Below are positions 1 through 10,000 of a DNA stretch of 64,000 nt, piece after piece. Origin of the DNA: Cylindrotheca closterium (lineage: Eukaryota > Bacillariophyta > Bacillariophyceae > Bacillariales > Bacillariaceae); assembly GCA_933822405.4 (NCBI GenBank), contig CAKOGP040001758.1, positions 44,190 through 108,189 of the forward strand. Direction: 5' to 3'. Each line of letters starts with the position of its first letter. Position 1 is the first letter of the stretch. The notes under the pieces were generated by a model that did not search any database, was not told the DNA's origin, and saw nothing but the letters and a program-made list of their open reading frames with translations. Position numbers and translations under genes: made by a program.

Positions 1-919
1 AGGCCAATGCGTACAATTGTTTGGCTTCTTGTTCCAAGGACAGATTGACCAATCTTGACCCTTGTCGTGCTGATACATCTATATGTGGATTGGATGGAAC
101 TTGTTGCGTCATGAGCCAAGACAAGGCTTTGGATTGGTAACTCTCGGGATCTTGGAACTCATCACCTCCTTCAAATGCAATAGTAAGAATGTAGTCACGG
201 ATTGGATCGGGGGAGAAGGATGGTTGCGCCGATGGCTCTGCCACTGGCAAATTGGTGGGACTCGCAGTTGGGATTCCATTGTTGGCGGTTGGGGTTGGTG
301 TCGTCACCGTGACACTGCTGGGGAATGGTGTCGGAAGGCGGGTAGGTGTCTTGGTTGCTGGCACACCGTTCGAAGGGGCGGGTGTCATTTGAGGTGGATC
401 CGTAGTGATGTCGTCATCTCCATCACCACCACCACCACCACCACCCAATCCACCAGGACTTCCTGCAACCGGTTTTCGGGTCACGATGGGAGCTGGTGAT
501 CGAGTGGGCGAGGGTGGCGACGAAGGTGCTGGTGCCAGAGGTGCAAGATTGGATTCTGAATTCAGGCAGGTGTCAGGTGAGAATCATCACATTCCAGTGT
601 CATGTATGAAGCTACCATGACTAAATTCAATCAATAATACAAAGAACTCACCTTTAGAAGTATTCAATAAATATGTCGGAACCAGATAGGCTGCCATTCC
701 AATAACAGCCAACCAGATAAAGGCACAAAAGCAATACCATTTGGTCATTCCTTTGCCTTCCTTGTTGGTCATGCGTCTACTACTGAACGCGTAGTTTGCC
801 TCCTCGTCATCCTCCGGAAAGTGCGGGCGCTTTTGTCCTTTCTTCTTCGGAGAGATATTATAGGTATGTTGCGCCAATGAAATCTCTTTGCCCTGAAATT
901 CGTCAGAAGCTTCCGTCAT
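1..919 (-). CDS. LRR-type membrane protein, 5' portion (runs off the left edge)
   Basis: The start ATG is at 919. Exon 1 (919-652) encodes a charged cytosolic N-terminus and one transmembrane helix at about residues 61-84. A donor GTGAGT at 651 and acceptor CAG at 558-556 remove a 96-bp intron and keep the frame. Exon 2 (555-1) is a Pro/Thr/Ser-rich stalk with a seven-Gly run, followed by a segment reading SKALSWL...SLEQEAKQLYALA. That last segment resembles the cap that precedes leucine-rich repeats in the large diatom family of TM-anchored LRR proteins; the LRRs themselves would lie beyond position 1. The type II topology is inferred. The TM helix, stalk and intron are read directly; the LRR identity rests on the short cap motif. 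Confidence 0.62.
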
Positions 920-920
920 G

Positions 921-947
921 ATGAATGAATGAATGAATGAATGAATG
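921..947. repeat. ATGA microsatellite
   Basis: About seven perfect copies of the tetranucleotide ATGA lie directly upstream of the start codon of the minus-strand membrane protein, so they probably fall in its 5' UTR. Confidence 0.9.
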
Positions 948-1408
948 CTTTTTCTCAGTTGTGTTTCAAATATTGTGAGCCACTTCTTCCTTCTAAAGTG
1001 GGATGATGGCTTCCGCAATGATCTCGTTGTCTTGTTAAACAATCACTGTGATCACACAACCGACTGGTGAGTGACTGAAGAGATGCGCACTTGTCACTTG
1101 GTAATAATCTTCAAAAGTTTCCAACTCTTGGCATCCAACTTTGCATTATCAAAAAAGGCGCCGGCCAGAATACTTAGACTGACACATGAAAGCAAGCCGG
1201 CGAAATTCTAACCGTTCTATCGCCTACTACGCATCCCGCATTCCGACCACTCAGGATTTGAAAATTTGGCATCACACTATTTTTTATCAAAAGATTAGTG
1301 ATGCATATACTGCTACCGGTGCCGGTACCAGTACAGTACCTCCAGTCCTCTTCTCACACCTACATATATTACAGATATCTACAATAGATACTAATCAACA
1401 TTTTCCAC
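948..1408. other. Intergenic, between the LRR-type gene and the DGDG synthase 3' end
   Basis: No supported gene. It should hold the promoter of the membrane protein to the left and the 3' end of the glycosyltransferase to the right. A cluster of CCGGTA-type words (TACCGGT at 1314, CCGGTACC at 1322) is present, as in many intergenic stretches of this window. Confidence 0.5.
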
Positions 1409-4354
1409 TCAAGCACGGACGGTTTCATCTGCAGTCTCTTCGGCTTCCTTTTCATCGGTTTCAGACTCGGATTTTCGCTCTGGTGAGGGCGGATTACCAA
1501 AGAGGGATCCCCATGCGTGACCTCGAATGCCCAACTTGTTGTACATTTTGGCAATCCGGTCGTCCTCGTGACCCTTTCGTGCCTTTGCCCGTACTCGGGC
1601 TTCTTTCATGGTGATGGCAGAGTTGACAATCAATCGTTCCGTCGCAGCCTCCCAGGTGAAGATATACGACAAGTCTTCGGTCAACGGTTCGGGATCTCTG
1701 GTCAAGGCATATACCAACTTGGTAACAAACTCGACCTTGTTCTCATAGGCGACTGTCGAAAGAGATATCACATTTAGTGTGAGACAAAATAAAAGTCAAT
1801 TCATGAAAGGCCAGTCAGAACAGGCAAATATGCAAATACGTACGACAATTTGGAAATTGCAAAAAGAAATCGTTCGATGGGTGCTTGGGAATAATGGCAA
1901 ATTTTCCCATCGCCAAGGCTTCGGCAGTCGTCGTGCACAAGACTTCGGTAACGGATGGATTGATAATCACCTTGTATTCGGCGCAAAAATGGGCATGATC
2001 CTGCCGACCGTGAAACTGTCCTGGGACCTTTCCAGTTTGCATCTGTAACGATGTCGGGACCTCCAATACATTTCCAAGCTGTTCCGTCACTGCACCCCAA
2101 GAGAACTTGATGGCATCGCTACTAGCTAGGACTTTGCGAATTGATTTGCCATCGAGACCCAAATAGGTGGCCTCAATTTCGGTCCGATCGGGACCATCCC
2201 CAATGATGTCAATGGGAAAGAATTCTCCTGTGATCTCCTTATAGAAATACTGTAACCTAAGCAAGCGATCCAATCCCTTTTCCCATAATAATTTCCCAAT
2301 GAAATAGGCCACTGGTTTTTCATCACCTGCGCCAGTAGCATCCACTGCAATATTTGTATTCGTTGGCGATATGGGCTGCTCCAATGCTCTCCGTGCACCA
2401 ATGTCCAGAAAGTCTGATATTATCCAACGATATTGACAACAGCATTAGACAAGATCAACACATCGACGATAATAGGTGTCATAGGCAAATAAGCTTACCA
2501 GATCGAACACCATGAACGTTGCAGACAACCTCCTTTTCCGGCGAGTAGGTTTGCAATGTTGCTGACAACTTGATGACCTTGTCGCAATATGCTCGAACCA
2601 TCAATGAACTCAGACCGGAAACAACAGGGGCTGCGATTGCAGCTGTGGCCGAGGCATAGGCCTTGTAGTTGGTATGGATGACGCCCACCACATGATTGAA
2701 TTTGTCGGTCCAAATCTCTCCCTCTTCTTCGGCAGACCGGATCCAATTGAGATGTTCCGGCTCTTCTAAAATACAAAAGTCGGCATCTTCCTTTGGAATT
2801 TGTTTGCAAATGTCACCAGATGGAAAAATAGACCCCAGCGCAGCATAATAGCGAGACGGATACCACATGATTTGAATTCCATTTTCGGGATCTGCTTCTT
2901 CTGGCATTCCAGCCTCACTCCGCAACCACCCTCGGACATGTTCCTCTTGCTCTAGTTTGTTTTCAAAGGTGTGCTTACTTCCATATACCTTTAATCGATC
3001 CGTTTCGCGGGCCAGCCATGGGATCACCAAGGTAACGCTGTTCTTGGGACGTCCTTTTTTTAGATACGCCACTCGCAACAATGGGTTCACTGCCGTACCA
3101 GTCCTGGTAGCAAGAATTGATCACACAATCACAAGATCTTAGTTACGGAACAACACTCCAGCAGAGAACAAACGATTTTTTTCTTCATTTGACTTACATC
3201 CATGGCAGAGCAGCTGTCGTGACCACAAAGATCTTGCGGTCCAACCGAGTGAGATCGGAATCGTACGAGACTTGATCGTCATCTCCGAATTGAATGGGCA
3301 CTTCGGTTTCCCCACCCAACTTTTTCATAAACTTGCGGAAGCGATCTCGTTTGCGCTCTTTTTGTCGCGTGACAACTTCGGCAATGCTCCCCGGTTTCGT
3401 GGAAACTTCTCCTTTCTCACTGGCCTCTTTATCAATTTGCGGTGGCAAATGGAGTTCCTCGTATATAAATGTTTGGCTAGTATCCCGAGTGACATGACGT
3501 AGATTGGGATCAAAGTGTGCGCGGAAGTTTGGCACGTTGAGTTCCTTGTCGTCCAGAAATTGCAGCGTTTTGGCACCCCCACCCTGACTCCGCGGGTAAA
3601 AGATGGTGACGCTTTGATCGTTGGGATCCAGGGGCCGTCGTAACACCGGTTTTAATAGAATCACGCCATTAATCTCGAGTTGGTCCCTTCGATCGACAAA
3701 CGCCTTGGGCTTGATGGTCAACGCCGTGCTGGGCGACGCAACGTTCCCAGCGGTATTCCCTACTGTTGGCGTCGCTGGAGCAGACGATACGTTGACTGTC
3801 AGGTTGCTGATAGTGACTGCAGCGGCTTCCAGGGCATCCGAAGTTGGTTCCACCAGTTTGCGTCCAAAGACGTCCACTTCCGGTGGCATCAAGAGGGCGC
3901 GGTGTGGTACCCATTCGGTCAGTCCATTCGCAACAAGGATGTTGTAAAAGTGTTGACGATCTTGTAGATTGCGATCAAGATCGTAGTCCGTCCACACAAG
4001 TACATCGGTTATTGCAGCTTCCTCTTGTTGTTGGTTGCATTCATCATCATCATCAACTTCGCCACTTCCTCGCCCTTTCAGCTTTTGCATGGACGATTGA
4101 ATCCATTTGGAAGTTTCTTTGCTCAATCCGAGTGAACAGCAGAGGACTAGCAATGCCATTTCGTTTGGGAAGGGTGATCCCACGGTCAATTGGTGCGCAC
4201 AAATGCGGTCTGGAAACAATCGACGAAGCTTCTTGGTAACTTGACTTGATTGTTTATTATTGTTGTCCTCATTATCATCACTGACGATTCCAACCTGAAG
4301 CTGCTTGACCGCATATCCCAGCGCTGCAGCGTGTGCATCGGATGTTGACGCCAT
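1409..4354 (-). CDS. Digalactosyldiacylglycerol synthase (GT4), four exons
   Basis: Predicted enzyme transfers galactose from UDP-Gal to MGDG to make DGDG, a main thylakoid lipid; family members sit on the plastid envelope. Exons 4354-3198, 3103-2499, 2413-1844 and 1752-1409 join in frame with GT-AG introns to give 891 aa. Family signatures cross every junction: ALPWMTGTAVNPL (exon 1/2), VTLVIPWLA, VCNVHGVRSDFLDIGA (exon 2/3), YFIGKLLWEKGLDRLL, a VLCTTTAEALAMGK acceptor-side motif, and FPNCLAYENKVEFV (exon 3/4) followed by FTWEAATERL. The N-terminal ~375 residues precede the GT4 fold and are long, acidic and unlike the catalytic part; plant DGD1 also has a long N-terminal extension but I see no clear similarity. 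The first ATG with a long open exon was used. The C-terminus is acidic, rich in Glu/Ser. Confidence 0.93.
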
Positions 4355-4934
4355 TTCGCTTTTCTTCTTTGTGAGATTGTGCCTCTCAGATCGAAGCTAT
4401 GATGATATTAGGGTAGCGTCAAGTATTCTTCGACTCATGTATCGTTCAAGTCTTTTATGTAGTGATTGGTGGTTTTCTTTTGGATCTAATAGGTATGTTC
4501 AGCTCAGCTCAGCTCAGCTCAGATGACGATGACAATGATGTGACATTTCAACCTGTTTCTGATACCCGGCGATGTACAGACTACCTTTTTTGAAATTTCA
4601 AAGAAATTGAAATGGTGACAAAGAAACAATCCAGCGCATGATGAAAACGGAATGTATCGTATCGCACAGGTATTTCTTATTGGAACCGCATTCAAAGTAA
4701 ATAGAGCCGTCTATAAAATACATTATCCGTCATCAACGGTAAAGGTCCAGAACTTCATGCGATGTCGATGCTAACGCAGATTCTTTCTTGTTGTTCGTGA
4801 ATGAAAAATTAGAACAAACTGTTCATTCGGTACCGGTACACGTACTGTGCACGGGTACTAATAATAATTTATACTTCGATAGCTCGCAGCAGAGTTATTA
4901 CACTACCTACATTAGTTTGGTAAAGTAGTTACAT
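4355..4934. other. Intergenic, upstream of the DGDG synthase gene
   Basis: No gene supported. It contains the presumed promoter of the minus-strand galactosyltransferase, the (CAGCT) microsatellite at 4500-4522 and one perfect TACCGGTA palindrome at 4831-4838 next to GTAC-rich sequence. Confidence 0.5.
4500..4522. repeat. CAGCT pentanucleotide microsatellite
   Basis: Four and a half perfect copies of CAGCT, about 150 bp upstream of the DGDG synthase start codon. Confidence 0.85.
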
Positions 4935-5610
4935 TAGTGGTAGTCAAAGTACGCGATACGACTATTTTTTGAGTTTTGGGAGGCTGTGATTGGCTGAGAA
5001 AAAACAAAAAATAGTCGTATCGTGCCCACAACTAAAATTTAAAAGTGTCCATTTGGGGCACGATACGATTTTATTTTTTTCGGGACACAACACAACTATT
5101 TTTTATGTTTTGATATTCTGCATAAAAGAATCTGAGTCTTTCTCGAATTATGGATATATGGTGCGAGAGCGCTTCTTTTTGAATAAACGCAGCCCAAAAT
5201 AAATCACACGAATAGTTGGGTCATCACATTTCTATTTTACGTCTGCACTAATTCTCGAAGTACACCTAGCCGAAAGTCAAATCACGAGGTTTGGTCGTGC
5301 TATTTCTATTCCATATCTGATCTCCCTGTTGGAAGCTCCAATTCCCACCACATCGCTTCTACATACAACATTGCCACAGAAATCAAGTGGAGCGATGCGT
5401 CGGGAAGCACTTAGGAAAATATCTAGTGAAAATTTTTTACGCGAAACATCGTAGTCCTGTACTACTGAGGTTTTTCCAAAATACATTCGTATCGTGTCAT
5501 CAAAATGACCCAAAAATGGGGTATTCAAAGTTCTCATGAAAACCATGCGATTCTATTGGTTGATTGAAAAAAACAAAAAATAGTTGTATCGCATACTTTG
5601 ACTACCACTA
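4935..5610. mobile_element. MITE-like non-autonomous DNA element with TIRs
   Basis: The two ends are inverted copies: the left end begins GTGGTAGTCAAAG at 4937 and the right end finishes with its reverse complement at 5608. About 34 bp pair with two mismatches, both transitions at CpG sites. A TA dinucleotide flanks each end (4935-4936 and 5609-5610), which fits a TA target-site duplication of the Tc1/mariner type. The ~670-bp interior has no supported coding sequence. The word CGATACGA or its complement recurs near both ends (around 4953, 5015, 5060, 5487, 5586), as expected for subterminal transposase-binding repeats. The right-end inner sequence also has an inverted copy just inside the left end (about 4987-5022). 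Superfamily assignment is inferred. Confidence 0.72.
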
Positions 5611-6006
5611 TTTTCTTCTTTAACCATTTTCTTCAATCATCAGTCAATCCTCAAACTTCATTATCTGTACAAGAGCGTGCCTGACATCAGAGTTGCGGGA
5701 CCCATCTCTAACAAAAAAGAATAATCGAATAGGCCCAAGGTTTGAGGAATGTTGGCAGCTAATACGCATCAAATAGCGTGGAAAAGAATGTCGAAAAATT
5801 GTCGCTAAATGTCACAAATGAGGTTCTCTGACGTGTTCCCTGGAAATTAGTGTTCGGCTTCTGTACCGGTAGGGGCCAACCATAACAGTTGCTGTACTTT
5901 GTCTCACACAACTCACTCTGCACAATAGGCATTTGTTCGGCATTTCATAAAATCTACGGCTTGTTTTCAATCAATCATTCATTGAGCATCAAGCACCTAA
6001 GCAGTC
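5611..6006. other. Intergenic, upstream of the 6007 gene
   Basis: No gene seen. It includes a TACCGGTA palindrome at 5864-5871, about 140 bp before the start codon of the next gene. Confidence 0.45.
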
Positions 6007-7089
6007 ATGACGCTCGATCAACCCTCCAACAACATGTCAGGTTCGCGGAAACGACGATACCAAGACCGTCGAGAATTTCGAGCCTCGCGATCATCATTCT
6101 CCAGTGTCAATTCATGGCTGCTGACACCCTTGCATTGTTTCGCAATCCTCCTTTTGCACACTGGTGGTGCAATGGCCAACGTGCAAGTGGTAGCTCTATC
6201 CTACCAACATTCTCCTCGAACGTCCGCATCTCCAGCCTTTATTATACCATCTCACCCGTTAGTACCACCAGTGCGCAACACGGCCACTAGTAGTAGTACA
6301 CCCAAGAAGCAGAAGACCGTCACGACTTCACAACGAGCAGCCAAGTCAACCACCGCAAGTATTCAGAATAACAAAAGTGGTACCAATAAAAACGAGCACA
6401 AATCGTCCGTCACTTTTGTTGGAGATTCTACCACGACCTTGGAATTGGACGCCCCCATGGAATTGGTACAAGAATTCCTGCAGTCCGATAGCAGCAACGT
6501 TTACTTGCTAGGAACCGACGACATCCAGTGTCATGACGACCATGACGAAAGTCAACAATTATTATACGAATGCAAACAACCCATTATCGAATTCATGGGC
6601 CTGCAGTTGCAGCCTACCTTTCGTCACAAACTGTATCGCCAACCCAATCAGGTGACGGCAAGCATCGAAGAAGGTTCCAAGGCGGAAATTGTGACACACT
6701 CGAGGCATCCCGCCAAACGAGTCATTTCCAGTTTGGTCCATGACGCTACCTTTGTCGGTGAATCTGTGGTAACCGTCCATCCACAAGAGGCACAGGACCA
6801 TGCAACACAGAAGTGCAAACTTTCCATCAACCTGAGTCTTTCCCTTCAGATTCCAATGCCCCGATTCATACCCATACCCCCTGGATTCAATGCCCTAGGT
6901 GGTGCCATTGTTCGAAGGGCCGGGCGACTTCGGACCCAGCAATTGTTGGAGCGTCTCAAGGCAGCCTATTACCAGCATCAACAAGAACAACAACAGGAAC
7001 AACAAGGCAGAAATCCTGCTCCGACAATCACAAACCCAAGCGTACCATCGTTTGAGGACAATTTTAGAAGAATATTAGCAATGGCATAA
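6007..7089 (+). CDS. Conserved protein, possibly DUF1997-like, with N-terminal hydrophobic segment
   Basis: Intronless, 360 aa. A basic Arg/Ser-rich N-terminus is followed by a hydrophobic stretch at about residues 35-57, a possible signal anchor or first half of a bipartite plastid presequence. A Ser/Thr/Lys-rich linker follows. The C-terminal two thirds hold alternating beta-like segments ending in IPIPPGFNALGGAIVRRAG and a Gln/Glu-rich coiled tail. The pattern (a lipid-binding-like beta fold, then a proline turn and a final amphipathic helix) recalls DUF1997 (SRPBCC-like proteins of cyanobacteria and plastids), but that match is from memory of the pattern and is weak. An alternative start lies nine codons downstream. 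Function unknown. Confidence 0.7.
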   Translation: MTLDQPSNNMSGSRKRRYQDRREFRASRSSFSSVNSWLLTPLHCFAILLLHTGGAMANVQVVALSYQHSPRTSASPAFIIPSHPLVPPVRNTATSSSTPKKQKTVTTSQRAAKSTTASIQNNKSGTNKNEHKSSVTFVGDSTTTLELDAPMELVQEFLQSDSSNVYLLGTDDIQCHDDHDESQQLLYECKQPIIEFMGLQLQPTFRHKLYRQPNQVTASIEEGSKAEIVTHSRHPAKRVISSLVHDATFVGESVVTVHPQEAQDHATQKCKLSINLSLSLQIPMPRFIPIPPGFNALGGAIVRRAGRLRTQQLLERLKAAYYQHQQEQQQEQQGRNPAPTITNPSVPSFEDNFRRILAMA

Positions 7090-7628
7090 GAATAAACTGT
7101 TAACTTAGATTCGAATACATAGCGGTAGCCAAACACAATGATTGAGATGGTAGACTAGAAGAAGTTCGGTATTATTGTAGTATCATAAAACCGGTTTAGG
7201 ATATAGCTATTCTCGAATCCTTCGACTAAAAGGTCCGAAAATGACCGAGTTCTTGAAGCGGCTCAGAGTGCGGTAAGCTGGAGCGGTATGGGCTCCCAAC
7301 AGCTCCTGTCCTTTTCACAGAATTCTCAAGCGCGGTAAAATCGGAACCAAGAGTCACAGCGAGAAGCAACTGGCGAATGCCAACCTTGATCTTCTAAAAT
7401 CACCTCGTGCATCTCAACCTGAGTATTATTATCACAGTCAGTCACTTTGAATACATCTTGGTGTCTTTACTGTTGTCATATTCCTTTGTTTTTCTATTTT
7501 TGAGAGGAACGAAGCAATTCTAACAGCAAGTCAAGAATCCCATTCGATTCAAAGTGGAATATTTGGATAAAAGTTTCAGCAATCTTGCGAACCTCCACAG
7601 CATCAACCCACACCAACGAGCATCAATC
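7090..7628. other. Intergenic between two plus-strand genes
   Basis: No gene supported. It should contain the 3' UTR of the preceding gene and the promoter of the beta-propeller membrane protein. Confidence 0.4.
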
Positions 7629-9653
7629 ATGTCTCGACGTCCTCAAGTCCCGCAGTCTAATGTTCCCAACCGACGCCCTCGTCGTCCCCAAGCTCCTCAA
7701 CCCAGTCAATCGCTGGTCCCAAGAGAGGAGCGCCGCGGAAGACCACAATCGATTAACCAATTGGCAGTGGCGGAACCTCCTCCGCGCCGAGGAGCTCCCT
7801 CTGCCCTGGTGCCCCACAAGCCCCGAAAAAAGCAAAGCCCCAACGCGTTGGTGGCCTATGAAGAGCCCGACGAACCTTCCTACCATGATGAGTATTACGA
7901 ACCGCCCCCTGCGCGGCCGTTGATGGCCCAGTTTTGTCAACCTCGTTGTTGTATTCTGCTTCTCCTCGTGCTTTTCTTTGGGTTGCTCCTCCTCATTGCT
8001 ATTATTCTCTTGGTCATGAGCATTGACAAGGGAGATCCAGAGGGCATTGCAGGATGGACCTATCCTATTCCAGCGAGAGATCCAAATGGTACGATCATAT
8101 TGTTGTTGTTGCTGTGTACAATGTGCAATGTGTTTGCCTTTCATGTTTTCTCATCAACTACTTTTGTGCCTCTCGTTCTCTTTGCCTTGTTTTCCAATAC
8201 TACCCGCAACACAGGTTACAGCAATGACCAGGCCGGAGACAAGTTTGGTACTGCACTCGACAGCGCCGGCGAATTTTTGATCATTTCTTGTCCTGAACGA
8301 CAGAATCCCAATGGTTCTCGTGGTGCCGTCTTCATGTACGTTTGGTTGGGCAGTTACTGGGCCGTCTATGGCAATGACGGTATCTTGACGCCCCCGGATG
8401 TCGACTACGAACCCAATACGTGGGTCAACTTTTACAAGCAGGACCAAGTTCAAACTCGCAAGCAGAAGGAGGCCAACCGAGTTCACTTTGATAACGACAG
8501 CAAGAATGCTGTCAAATGGGCCGACAATGGAGACCGAGTCGCCATTGGAGTGCCTTCCAAAAACTCGGTGGTACTCTACCAGTTTACTCATCCCCTCAAG
8601 GAATCCGATTACATGGAATCGTTAGTGGTGGAAGGACCGTACCAAGATGCTGGACGTAACATTGCCATATCCGCCGATGGAAATCGTGTGGCTGTGACGG
8701 CTCTGTACAATGAAACCTTGGCCAACATGACCAATATTACCAATATTACTGCCCCTCCTGCTGCTCGTTACCTAGACGAAATCATGGCTCTCAACATGAC
8801 AAATACTACCAATACTACCAATATAACTCTACCTGGAGTTGTGTTGGTCTACGACTACGATGAACAAAACAAGACTTGGTACCCTGCAACCGAGCCCATT
8901 GTTCCCCAAGGCAAATCTGCAGAGTCACCCGAACATTGGGGCGATAACATGGTCATGAGCTTTGATGGTTCCACTATTGCCGTCAGTAATCCTTCCTACG
9001 AAGACGAGCTGGGTATTGTAGATGTCTATCGCATCATGAATGCCACCAATGGTACCTACGAATACTCTACGACCTGGGAAGGAGATGTTCCGGGAGGAAA
9101 ATTTGGCTATGCCATGGCCAGTAGTGCTGATGGTAGGGTGATTGCAGTCAGTGCCCCCTTTTTTGACAAAGGAAATGTCGCTGTCTTTGAGTTCAATGAA
9201 GGATCCTTCGAGCAGAATGGTCAAATATTTACTACTCAAACTTGGAGTCAAAAGGGTTTCACTGTGGGAGATGATCCTGGTGAATGGTTTGGATACGATG
9301 TGGACATGGCCGAAAATGGTAATTCCATGGTGGTCGGTGCTCCAAAGGGAAACGGAGGAATCGGAAAGATGATTATTTTCGACTTTGTCCTGGGCCGATG
9401 GTATCCTTATACAGATATGCCCCAAAAGGATCAATACGGTAAATATCAAGGAAGTGGCAACTACGGTAGCAGTGTGGCCATGACCAACAATGGAGACTCC
9501 ATCACCATTGGTGCACCTAACCATACAGCGGCTGAGGAAACGATGGATTACGTCGAGTTCTTTGACAAGTCTCCCAAGGGTATGAATCTCACGGGACGCA
9601 CTCGACCAGCCCATGTATTGGCCGAGCACCCAGATGGATACTTTGGACGTTAG
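7629..9653 (+). CDS. Type II membrane protein with FG-GAP-like beta-propeller ectodomain
   Basis: Exons 7629-8088 and 8215-9653 give 632 aa. The N-terminus is Pro/Arg-rich and cytosolic, with a strong transmembrane helix at about residues 108-130. The ectodomain has at least six blades of the type GDKFGTALDSAGEFLIISCPE, FGYAMASSADGRVIAVSAP, GYDVDMAENGNSMVVGAP and GSSVAMTNNGDSITIGAP, the FG-GAP/integrin-like pattern. Asn-X-Thr sites are dense around residues 325-380 (two NMTN clusters), so that loop is probably heavily glycosylated. The 126-bp intron is a multiple of three with no in-frame stop; I removed it because its borders are GTACGA and ACACAG, and because splicing joins DPN to GYSNDQAGDKFG without a hydrophobic insert. 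Start at the Met of MSRRPQ; an upstream in-frame start lacks similarity to anything. Likely surface adhesion or recognition, by inference. Confidence 0.82.
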   Translation: MSRRPQVPQSNVPNRRPRRPQAPQPSQSLVPREERRGRPQSINQLAVAEPPPRRGAPSALVPHKPRKKQSPNALVAYEEPDEPSYHDEYYEPPPARPLMAQFCQPRCCILLLLVLFFGLLLLIAIILLVMSIDKGDPEGIAGWTYPIPARDPNGTIILLLLLCTMCNVFAFHVFSSTTFVPLVLFALFSNTTRNTGYSNDQAGDKFGTALDSAGEFLIISCPERQNPNGSRGAVFMYVWLGSYWAVYGNDGILTPPDVDYEPNTWVNFYKQDQVQTRKQKEANRVHFDNDSKNAVKWADNGDRVAIGVPSKNSVVLYQFTHPLKESDYMESLVVEGPYQDAGRNIAISADGNRVAVTALYNETLANMTNITNITAPPAARYLDEIMALNMTNTTNTTNITLPGVVLVYDYDEQNKTWYPATEPIVPQGKSAESPEHWGDNMVMSFDGSTIAVSNPSYEDELGIVDVYRIMNATNGTYEYSTTWEGDVPGGKFGYAMASSADGRVIAVSAPFFDKGNVAVFEFNEGSFEQNGQIFTTQTWSQKGFTVGDDPGEWFGYDVDMAENGNSMVVGAPKGNGGIGKMIIFDFVLGRWYPYTDMPQKDQYGKYQGSGNYGSSVAMTNNGDSITIGAPNHTAAEETMDYVEFFDKSPKGMNLTGRTRPAHVLAEHPDGYFGR

Positions 9654-10000
9654 ACGAATAAAAGTGGGGGCTTTCACTTCATATATAAATAGTTCATTCC
9701 CTCTGGATTGGGATCAGTGAAACAGCGTTAAAATCTAATTGTGAATTGCATGTTCAACTCAATTGTCTAGACACGTATCCACGCTGTAACATATATTTCT
9801 TTGTTTTTTAAAACTGTTGCACCAATTTATGGGCGCTCACCCTTCGCACCTGCTACCCTAATCTTTTGTTGGTTCCATTTGTCTCACTCACGTGCCTTTG
9901 AAGTAGAAGTTGCAATCATCCTCAAAATCCACTGCAGCAACAAGTGTTGTAGCCGTAATACTTGTTTCTTTCAACAAAATGAGACTTCTACTTCTTGTCA
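9654..10000. other. Convergent 3' ends
   Basis: Intergenic stretch between the convergent beta-propeller and kinesin genes. No gene or element seen; presumed 3' UTRs and poly(A) signals. Confidence 0.4.

Noticed and set aside
83..620. Plus-strand open frames opposite the LRR-type stalk
   Set aside because: They are antisense to the Pro/Thr/Gly-rich exon, whose composition keeps other frames open; no family features.
1186..2048. Plus-strand open frames over the DGDG synthase 3' exons
   Set aside because: Antisense to well-supported exons with family motifs.
5277..5546. Open frame inside the MITE-like element as a transposase
   Set aside because: Only 89 codons, with no DDE or helix-turn-helix motif.
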